This document shows, one piece after another, positions 8,277-14,827 of a stretch of DNA of 34,428 bases. A program made the translations under genes and the position numbers. Every line of letters begins with the position of its first letter. The first letter of the stretch is position 1. The notes under the pieces were generated by a model. It searched no databases. It was not told where the DNA came from and was given only the letters and a program-made list of their open reading frames with translations. Source of the stretch: Peptococcaceae bacterium (lineage in GTDB: Bacteria > Bacillota > Desulfitobacteriia > Desulfitobacteriales > Syntrophobotulaceae); the NCBI GenBank assembly GCA_009778595.1, contig WRJI01000020.1:1-34428 (forward strand), given 5' to 3'.

Positions 8277-8965
8277 TTCAGGTCAGAAATCTGATTGTTG
8301 AATACCCCGATGGGACGAAAGCGGTAGATTCGGTGGGGTTCTCTGTCGGCCCGGGGGAGAATGTCGCTCTCATCGGCGCGAACGGTGCGGGGAAGTCATC
8401 GTTGGTGTTGGCTCTTGTTGGGGTGTTGCTTCCGGCTCAGGGAGAAATTCATGTGGGGGAGACGGTGCTCCATAAGAAAAGTCTGCGGGAAATTCGTTCC
8501 CGGGTGGGGTTAGTGTTTCAAAACCCGGATGACCAGCTTTTTATGCCGAATATTTTTGAGGATGTGGCCTTTGGACCTCGCAGTTTCGGATGCGATGAAG
8601 AGGAGACGACTCAACGGGTTCGTGCCGCGCTGTCGAAGTTGGGCATTGAACATCTCGCCGAACGGTCGCCTCTCAAGCTTTCCGGCGGGGAGAAACGGTT
8701 GGCGGCGATTGCTACTGTCCTGGCCATGGATCCGGACTATTTGTTGTTTGATGAACCCACTGCCTTTCTGGATCCCCGGGCTCGGCGCAACTTGATCGAC
8801 ATCCTTGGGGAGTTGCCTCAAGGTAAACTGATTGCGACTCATGATCTGGCTTTCGCGGGTGAGATGTGTTCTCGTGTGTTGTTGCTGGAAAGAGGGGAGA
8901 TTGTCGCGGATGCGGGGATTGAACTGCTGAGGGATGGGGTGGCCCTTGAGAGGGTGGGGCTGTGA
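8273..8965 (+). CDS. cbiO: CbiO-type ECF transporter ATPase
   Basis: ABC ATPase powering the Co/Ni importer on the inner face of the membrane. It has Walker A GANGAGKSS (35-43), Q-loop VFQNPDDQLF (81-90; the NPDDQ form is typical of ECF A components), signature LSGGEK (136-141), Walker B YLLFDEPTAFLD (from 156) and the switch His in ATHDLAFA. ATG 8273 overlaps the cbiQ stop (ATGA); an upstream in-frame start at 8231 would add 14 residues lying inside cbiQ and is unlikely. At 230 aa it is a single compact ATPase with no second one nearby, implying a homodimer. No clear terminator hairpin follows. Confidence 0.93.
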   Translation: MIQVRNLIVEYPDGTKAVDSVGFSVGPGENVALIGANGAGKSSLVLALVGVLLPAQGEIHVGETVLHKKSLREIRSRVGLVFQNPDDQLFMPNIFEDVAFGPRSFGCDEEETTQRVRAALSKLGIEHLAERSPLKLSGGEKRLAAIATVLAMDPDYLLFDEPTAFLDPRARRNLIDILGELPQGKLIATHDLAFAGEMCSRVLLLERGEIVADAGIELLRDGVALERVGL

Positions 8966-9144
8966 AAATACAGGTTCGCCGTTAAGCATGGGAAACTGAG
9001 AATTATGCTATCCCAAAGAAGGAGTGCGTACTACTGTCCCTTAAGTATCTTGGCCCCCAGTTTAATTTCCTTTATGACCGCAGTGGTTTTGATTCCTTTA
9101 ATATCTCAGCAGTACCCCATCGTACTCTTCGCCTGTGGCCTTTC

Positions 9145-9663
9145 TCACGTCAGTCTCAATTTCATCGCGATCTTCTGCTCATTGCCCGGCATATAATAGA
9201 CTTCTATGACGCTGCCGGGTTGAACATAAGCGACACTGGCCTGGGGTACTGCTTTGTTCACAGTCGTTTCAAATGTGCCGCCGTTAGCCGGCCGTGTTAC
9301 TTTAATATGCAGCGTCATTTCCCCCATGCCATTGATAATATTGCCGGTGGGCTGTGCTGAGAGAATGACCCCTTGCGTTATGACGCCGTTATTGGCAATA
9401 TCAATCATTTCCTGAGTTGTTGTCCCGCTTGCAACCATCTGTCTGTCAAGAGCCGCTTGCATACCCGCCTGATCGGCATTCTTGTCAATCATAATCTTCT
9501 GCGGATTTGCGGGATCGTACCGGAGAGGAAGCATCCCGCCAGGCTGAACCCTCGCCAGATCGGTCAAATAAACGATGCTTCTGCAAGAAGCGATCACCTG
9601 CTGCCCGTCGATGGTGGTATATTGTAGAGTGATATCCAATTGGGGTTGTTCATTAATAAACAA
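9145..9663 (-). CDS. Two-repeat beta-domain protein, probably 5'-truncated (DUF3592-like)
   Basis: Unknown function. Two copies of one domain are visible. Copy one runs from INEQPQLDITLQY to VQPGGMLPLRYDPANPQKIMI. Copy two runs from GVILSAQPTGNIINGMGEMTLHIKV to VQPGSVIEVYYMPGNEQKIAM. The pattern TG..IN....L.L.V ... PG..(V/L).YDP.NP is that of small bacterial DUF3592-like domains usually placed after membrane segments. The first copy lacks its opening strand. The frame continues upstream only as TGLF before a stop, so the open frame starts at a TTG without a ribosome binding site. This suggests a deletion or frameshift relative to an intact ancestor. The same domain recurs at 10232-10420 on the other strand. 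Confidence 0.5.
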   Translation of the reverse strand: MFINEQPQLDITLQYTTIDGQQVIASCRSIVYLTDLARVQPGGMLPLRYDPANPQKIMIDKNADQAGMQAALDRQMVASGTTTQEMIDIANNGVITQGVILSAQPTGNIINGMGEMTLHIKVTRPANGGTFETTVNKAVPQASVAYVQPGSVIEVYYMPGNEQKIAMKLRLT

Positions 9664-9832
9664 ACCAGTCTATTATCAAGACCATTGACCCCCCAAAGAA
9701 AACGGCCATGAGAACAATGTGAAGGGGAGTTTCAAAAGGTTTTTCACTCATCATTATTAGCAGAAACGGAACAAGGAAACCAAGAACAAAAAGCCCCCAG
9801 CCGATTGCGCGTATTCTTCCATATGTTTTCAT
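9653..9832 (-). CDS. Small two-helix membrane protein, unknown function
   Basis: A 59-aa protein from ATG 9832 (AAAGGGG 9 bp upstream; ATG 9841 is too close to that site). It has two hydrophobic segments: about 10-28 (GWGLFVLGFLVPFLLIMM) and about 39-57 (IVLMAVFFGGSMVLIIDWF). Its stop overlaps the beginning of the following domain frame by 11 bp. It could be a true small gene or the membrane-anchor part of a protein whose frame was broken just before the beta domains. Confidence 0.45.
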   Translation of the reverse strand: MKTYGRIRAIGWGLFVLGFLVPFLLIMMSEKPFETPLHIVLMAVFFGGSMVLIIDWFVY

Positions 9833-9877
9833 GAGCAACATCCCCTTTGATTGATTTAAGCTAAATAGAGCGCCCTA

Positions 9878-9907
9878 TGTCATGTCATGACATGACATGA
9901 CATGACA
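9878..9907. repeat. TGTCA/TGACA pentamer repeat forming a perfect palindrome
   Basis: Two TGTCA units are followed by four TGACA units; the first 20 bp (9878-9897) are a perfect palindrome. It lies in the spacer between two divergent degenerate genes. Confidence 0.8.
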
Positions 9908-9939
9908 TATTATGTCCTTATTATACTTAACGCTTTTCA

Positions 9940-10041
9940 CCTTGTATAGAGTTTGGGACGAATACAATAGATTTGCGAAAAACGTCAACTGAGTTGGCGT
10001 TTTCCGCTAATCTATTGTTTTTCCCCAAGCCCTATACAAGG
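9940..10041. repeat. 102-bp imperfect palindrome (MITE-like)
   Basis: The segment reads nearly the same on both strands. The ends CCTTGTATAG and CTATACAAGG are perfect 10-bp inverted repeats. The arms of about 48 bp pair with a handful of mismatches and one 1-nt gap, closing at GTCAAC-TGA-GTTGGC (about 9984-9998). No target-site duplication is obvious (left flank TTTTCA, right flank AGACAC). It may be a small non-autonomous element, or an RNA hairpin or bidirectional terminator. Confidence 0.7.
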
Positions 10042-10068
10042 AGACACAAATCGGCTACAATAGTGTTT

Positions 10069-10420
10069 ATGAAAATCCTTATCATAATATCTGTCATAGG
10101 CGGAGTTTATATTTCTTGGGAAATGTTCTCTTGGTTACTAATGCGGTCTTCGACCGCAAGTATCCAGTATTCAGTATTCAGGATTCAGAATGTGGATCTT
10201 CTTGTTTTTTATTGATGTTGTTGCAACCTAAGCGACCATAACCCTGCAGTTCATGACACCAGGAGGACAGACAGTTACAACAACAAGCCGGCAATGGGTT
10301 ATGCTCACAGATATTGCGCGGATTCAGGCGGGTGCGTCGGTACCTATCCGGTATAATCCGCTGAATCCTGAGCAGTGTATGATAGACTTTGTGCCGGGAA
10401 GCCTTGTTGTCGGGGATTAA
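10069..10420 (+). pseudogene. DUF3592-like membrane protein gene split by the dispersed repeat
   Basis: The 5' part (ATG 10069) encodes a membrane segment, MKILIIISVIGGVYISWEMF, then runs into the dispersed repeat (10138-10234) and stops inside it at 10215. Immediately after the repeat an open frame (10232-10420) gives TITLQFMTPGGQ, VMLTDIARIQAGASVPIRYN and PLNPEQCMID. This matches the first domain at 9145-9663 (ITLQYTTIDGQQ, VYLTDLARVQPGGMLPLRYD, PANPQKIMID). There is no ribosome binding site at a normal distance (AAGGAGA is about 24 bp away). The stop TAA overlaps the stop of the convergent hemerythrin gene. Confidence 0.6.
10138..10234 (+). repeat. Dispersed ~97-bp repeat, copy 2 (inside a gene)
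   Basis: Opposite orientation to the other copies. It begins CTAATGCGGTC with the GCGGTC-TTC-GACCGC hairpin (10143-10157), continues through ATTCAGTATTCAGGATTCAG and a T-rich stretch, and ends at the GTTGCAAC palindrome and CTAAGCG. The sequence on both sides belongs to one broken gene, so this copy arrived by insertion. No clear target-site duplication was found. Confidence 0.85.
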
Positions 10421-10818
10421 TGGGCGCCGGCGTAGTGCTTCCCGAACTTGACGTCTTCCCTCTTGATATGCGTGATGAGCCAATGCGTGACCGTGTTGGA
10501 CAGGGCGAAGCTCAGTTTGGCGGAAGGGCCGTTTTTCTCGAAATCCGCGTACAGGTCTTTGAATGTTTTGATGAAGTCGTCATGAATTTTTTTGTGCTGG
10601 GCATAGTTCGGGTAAGAGCTTTCTTTTTGCAGCTTTTCTTCTTCTTCGAAATGTTTGACAACGTATTGGCCTAAAAAATCAAGGCAGTTTTTCATCTCTT
10701 CTTTGCTTGGGTTGGTAACGCCGACAGAAGCGGCTCGATTGACGAGATCGACCAGCTCTTTATGCTGATTGTCGATGTGTTTGATGCTGGTTTTCATATC
10801 GTCAGTGTATTGAAACAT
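10417..10818 (-). CDS. Bacteriohemerythrin
   Basis: A single-domain, 133-aa cytoplasmic O2-binding protein with a non-heme di-iron centre, common in anaerobes and microaerophiles as an oxygen buffer or sensor. All expected ligands are present at family spacing: H19 (IDNQH), H56-x3-E60, H75-x3-H79, and H117-x4-D122. GAAAGGAC lies about 9 bp before the ATG. It is downstream of, and on the same strand as, the four-gene tubulin-like operon, but a 116-bp gap separates them. It converges on a broken gene with overlapping stops. Confidence 0.93.
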   Translation of the reverse strand: MFQYTDDMKTSIKHIDNQHKELVDLVNRAASVGVTNPSKEEMKNCLDFLGQYVVKHFEEEEKLQKESSYPNYAQHKKIHDDFIKTFKDLYADFEKNGPSAKLSFALSNTVTHWLITHIKREDVKFGKHYAGAH

Positions 10819-10934
10819 CCGCGATCAGTCCTTTCAGTAATATGACATCCTCTGGGTTATTCATTCCATGATTCGCGGAGATTATGCGTTGGCAGGGGAA
10901 ACATTGTTTTTCCGGGTGAGTTGGTTTGCCCCGT

Positions 10935-13900
10935 TTAGTGATTAATTGGCTTGGAGGCGGGTGTTTTTCGTTCCAAAGGCCACTCTTTCTGAAATGGGGA
11001 GGTTCTCCCATATTCCGGTCCCGACTCGAAGGGATACTGTCTGGCATATACCATAAATCCTCGTCCATAAACATCGTGGCGGCTTCTTGCGTGCATTTCC
11101 TGTCGTTTGGCATAGGCCGGTTCAATTGAATACAGAAACTGAATCTCCGCCCAAGTTGACATTCCTTCGTAAACCATGGGGGTATTCTTTTCGCCATACC
11201 GGGCAATGATTTTTGTTCTGTCCCAGTTGATGAGCTGCCATATATGTGTCAATTCGTGGACAATGTTTGCCATGGCGGCGATCTTGGGCGCACCGTTCTC
11301 AATGGTGATAGCGTACCCCTTCGGTTCTTTGGCAGCAAAAGCAAGGGCCCGGCTTTTATATTCCGGGGATTGAACAAAAGGCACGCCTGTGAGTTCCGCA
11401 ATCTTTCCGGCATCGGCCATGCGGAGCTTGATGGGGGCTTTGATGCGGATTCCATACAGTGTTTCCATATGGCGGAGAGCATATTCGTACAGTTGATAGA
11501 ATTTCTCAACAGTTTTCAGAGATGATTTCGCGCACTGGGGACAACGTTCGCGGCCGTCGGCCAATACGTCATATTCGCCTCCGGCTAATCCGATACCGCA
11601 GAAATCGCAGAAATGAATGACGGAGGATGCGGGCGTTGTTGCGCCGGGCAGACCTTGAGCGGGCAGGGCGCCTGGGTCCGGCGAAATGTCGGTGATATGA
11701 CGGTTCTGTTCGGAGCTCGCACGGGCTTGTTCCAGCGCGTTTTTATCGTAACCGTAACAGGAAAGAAACCGTAAGGTTTCCTGAACACTGAGCATGGGGT
11801 CAACTTGGCTGTATCCATAGAGAAGGAAGCAGCTGTCTGCGTATTTTTTAGGCAGCGTCAACGGTATAGTCTCCTCAACATTGTCCTGCTGAGACGCTGC
11901 GGTTACAGAGGCTGCTGAGGGGCCGGAGCGGGGCAACCGACCCTCATACCACGCCAGGCAGTCGGTAATGATCTCAAGGAATCGCGTGAGATTGCGGTCA
12001 ACGGAAACAAGCAACCCCAAGTCGATGTCACAATCCTCGATAATGTAGACGGCGTCCTCATCTGCGAAACCGTCCAGATGCAGGGGACTCATTATGTCCG
12101 CAATAGGGGATACACTGCCGGCGTCTCTAACAACAGTGGCTGTTATATACTGGTGGCTCTCCGGGTATAGGGTCACAAAAATCTCATTGAGCATCAACGC
12201 TATGGTGAACCGCACTTTCTCACTGACCCCCATCAGTTTCAGACGCAGCACCGCTTTGTTCTTATACCGCCGGGGAGGGATGCTGCTCAAATCTACCCGG
12301 TGGGCAGATGCGAGATTGTCCAAAGATGTGAGATCATAATAACCCTGAGTCGTCACCCCAATATCGCAGAATCCACGGTTCAACTCAAAACCCTTTCCTG
12401 TGCGCCGGGATCCCATGGCCGGATCCTGTGCAAACCCGGAAAGGGAATATTCCCGGCGCTGCCGGTAGGCCTTTCGGTCTGTTATATGATCGGCCGCTCG
12501 GCGCAGGACGACACCGCTTTCCGGGGTGATGGTCTGTACCTGATAATATTTTCCCGAGTAGGTCAAGAATTGACCGGGCAGATATTTTTGGAACACTTGA
12601 CCGTAGAGCATGGCTCCAAGATAATAGTTTTTGTCTTTGTCGTCCTCGATAATGAAATAAGCGTTGGAGAAAGTGCGGGCATAGTCCGCCAGTTGGGTGT
12701 CGTTGTCAAGGATGGCGTAATAGATGGATTTCACCAGCTCCATATCGTCGCCGATGATCTCGTCCCGGAAGCAGGGTGCGATAGAGACAGTATCCACATG
12801 GCAGTGTTTGATGACAAGCTCGCAAAGCTTATGGAAGGGGTCGCAGAACTCTATTCCGGCTAGGGACAACTTGTGTTTCAACTCCGTTTCGCTGATACAG
12901 CCGCCAAACATTCCCATGATGAGTTCAACCACCGTGTTTTTCTCTGTGCGGGTGTAATCCGCAACGATTGAGGGAATGACCTTGGAATCGGTAGCAAAAA
13001 GTGAGGCGTTGTCTATCATATAATCCCGCAACAGGTAATTCTCGCTGATGACATTCACGAATCCTTGTTTTTTGGCTCGGGTGGCGTAAAGGCGGGTCAT
13101 TTCAAAAAGGTTGTTGAATTCATCTTCAACAGTGATGAAGACGTTGTCCTTGGTGTCCAGGTTCCAAAGATTTGATTCGACTCGGAAGGCTCCGGCTAGA
13201 GCTTCTTGGCTCTGGGGGAAGTTAATGTACCGGCAGATGGTTTGGTGATATTGCCCGGCAATCCAGCGGATATCCAGTACAGGGAAACGGTCGCTGCTTA
13301 CCCAAAGTGTCTTGGCAACCTGATTTCTTAGAGCTACAGCGGATAATTCGGTTCCTACCCCCAGATAATGCGCGATGTTGGGCAGGATTGTATGGTGCAG
13401 AAAATTCCCGTGGGCGTTCCAGTACATCAGAGAACAGTTCGCCGGGGAGGGAACCGTGGCGAAGACTTCCGTCAGGTTGACTTTGAGGATATGGGAAAGG
13501 GTATCAACAAGACCGTCACAGTTGCGGTCACAGGAACAATAGACGATATTGTCGGAACCTTTCGCGAGTCGGTCACCAAGAAGAGTCAGGCCGGTTTGGC
13601 CGGTGGAGATGATTCGGGAGGGTTCGATCAGAAGGACGAATCCCACCTGATCGAGAAACGCCGCGCCGGCCTCTAATACTGATCGGTTGTAGACGTCGGC
13701 AAACCGGAGAACAGCCACATCCCACCCGGTTTCTTGCTCGGTTAGAATCCCGGTTTTCCACAATTCCGACGTCCCGCATGTTGCGGCAATACCTTCGTGG
13801 AGCCAACACCGCACATCTTCGGCGGCGCTGTCCCGCCCAACGATGATCAGGGCTTTGTCATAGGAAAGGAGCCGTCGGACAAGGGGGAGGATGATATACC

Positions 13901-14822
13901 CTGTCAGGTCTTGATAGAAGGGCACATTCAGAAGGACGGATTTCCCGTTGGCCATATCGATGGAAGCCCGTACGAATCCGGGGTCTACGGTTTGGCCTTT
14001 TCCTTTGAGAGCCGAAAAATACCCGGAGACAACAACATCTAATTCCTTCGTGCTGTCAGCGAGGGTGTCGAGCATATCAAATGAGGACAGTCCCGAAAGA
14101 GCATCGGCTTGGTTGTCATAGAGGATCCGGTCGTCAAACAAATCGTGAAAGACCCGGCGCAGCATACCATAGTTGGTGACCCGATATGATTCGTCAACAT
14201 CGCCGTTTATGTCCGGTGAATCCTGCCCGGTGGGACCTGACAGGAAGAAGAAGATCTCACCCAGAACCAGGATCCCAAAAACCGGGTAAAAAGGCGTCCG
14301 GAAAACCAACCAATCAGGATAGAGCTGTGAGAGAGCCAGGATCAGGGATGAAATGCCGATACCGAACCAATAGAACCCTTTCCACAGAGCTTTAGCCTGA
14401 CCGAATTCCTTTTTGAGGATCCACATGTCCTCGTATTCGCTGAATTCATAGATTTTGCCGGAGATGTAATGGAATAAGAAGCCGGGTTTGCTCCAGATCT
14501 TATCGATTAAGGGCAGGAGGGTGGATTTAAGGGCGAGGAAGAGCAGGATCAGGAGGATGTTATTAATAAGGCCTGCCCATGGGGTCAAAAAAAGGAGAGG
14601 CGGGACGTATTCACCAATGGTTTCCAGAATAACGGTGACCAGACCGGCGGTTTGGTCGGCAAGGAGTAGAGCGGGAATACTATAGAGGACCGCCACCAAG
14701 GGCATAAGGAATTGCTTCGGACGGTTCTCTTGATCCAGGTTCGCCTTGCCGGACAGTGCCAGGAGCAACACAAACAGACCGACAGCAAGACCCGTTATGA
14801 TTAATTCGGTTAGTAGAGCCAT
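10935..14822 (-). CDS. 1295-aa polytopic protein: helicase-like middle, zinc ribbon and HELTH metallopeptidase domain
   Basis: Last gene of the operon. About five or six membrane segments lie at roughly 3-22, 39-56, 58-80, 88-106, 151-168 and 177-195. The long soluble part opens with a segment (about 225-460) resembling a superfamily 2 helicase core, with KSVLLNVPFYQDLTGYI, KALIIVGRD, WDVAVLRFADVYN and VGFVLLIEPSRII. It lacks a Walker A motif and a DEAD box (IEPS instead), so it is probably not an active helicase; this reading is tentative. A zinc ribbon follows: C1072-x2-C1075 and C1094-x2-C1097. The C-terminal domain has H1189-E-L-T-H1193 and, 26 residues on, E1219 in VYEGMSTWAE, a gluzincin-type zinc peptidase layout. 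A LIM-like ribbon before such a domain recalls DA1-type peptidases. AAAGGAG overlaps the preceding stop (5-bp gap). Confidence 0.75.
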   Translation of the reverse strand: MALLTELIITGLAVGLFVLLLALSGKANLDQENRPKQFLMPLVAVLYSIPALLLADQTAGLVTVILETIGEYVPPLLFLTPWAGLINNILLILLFLALKSTLLPLIDKIWSKPGFLFHYISGKIYEFSEYEDMWILKKEFGQAKALWKGFYWFGIGISSLILALSQLYPDWLVFRTPFYPVFGILVLGEIFFFLSGPTGQDSPDINGDVDESYRVTNYGMLRRVFHDLFDDRILYDNQADALSGLSSFDMLDTLADSTKELDVVVSGYFSALKGKGQTVDPGFVRASIDMANGKSVLLNVPFYQDLTGYIILPLVRRLLSYDKALIIVGRDSAAEDVRCWLHEGIAATCGTSELWKTGILTEQETGWDVAVLRFADVYNRSVLEAGAAFLDQVGFVLLIEPSRIISTGQTGLTLLGDRLAKGSDNIVYCSCDRNCDGLVDTLSHILKVNLTEVFATVPSPANCSLMYWNAHGNFLHHTILPNIAHYLGVGTELSAVALRNQVAKTLWVSSDRFPVLDIRWIAGQYHQTICRYINFPQSQEALAGAFRVESNLWNLDTKDNVFITVEDEFNNLFEMTRLYATRAKKQGFVNVISENYLLRDYMIDNASLFATDSKVIPSIVADYTRTEKNTVVELIMGMFGGCISETELKHKLSLAGIEFCDPFHKLCELVIKHCHVDTVSIAPCFRDEIIGDDMELVKSIYYAILDNDTQLADYARTFSNAYFIIEDDKDKNYYLGAMLYGQVFQKYLPGQFLTYSGKYYQVQTITPESGVVLRRAADHITDRKAYRQRREYSLSGFAQDPAMGSRRTGKGFELNRGFCDIGVTTQGYYDLTSLDNLASAHRVDLSSIPPRRYKNKAVLRLKLMGVSEKVRFTIALMLNEIFVTLYPESHQYITATVVRDAGSVSPIADIMSPLHLDGFADEDAVYIIEDCDIDLGLLVSVDRNLTRFLEIITDCLAWYEGRLPRSGPSAASVTAASQQDNVEETIPLTLPKKYADSCFLLYGYSQVDPMLSVQETLRFLSCYGYDKNALEQARASSEQNRHITDISPDPGALPAQGLPGATTPASSVIHFCDFCGIGLAGGEYDVLADGRERCPQCAKSSLKTVEKFYQLYEYALRHMETLYGIRIKAPIKLRMADAGKIAELTGVPFVQSPEYKSRALAFAAKEPKGYAITIENGAPKIAAMANIVHELTHIWQLINWDRTKIIARYGEKNTPMVYEGMSTWAEIQFLYSIEPAYAKRQEMHARSRHDVYGRGFMVYARQYPFESGPEYGRTSPFQKEWPLERKTPASKPINH

Positions 14823-14827
14823 CGCGG

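Noticed and set aside
9005-9196. 63-aa hydrophobic plus-strand frame after cbiO
   Set aside because: It overlaps the end of the minus-strand beta-domain gene, lacks a convincing ribosome binding site and ends within that gene's antisense. Nothing else was seen in 8966-9144.
14578-14822. The N-terminal membrane segments of the 1295-aa protein as a separate gene
   Set aside because: The frame is continuous with the soluble part and only one ribosome binding site is present.
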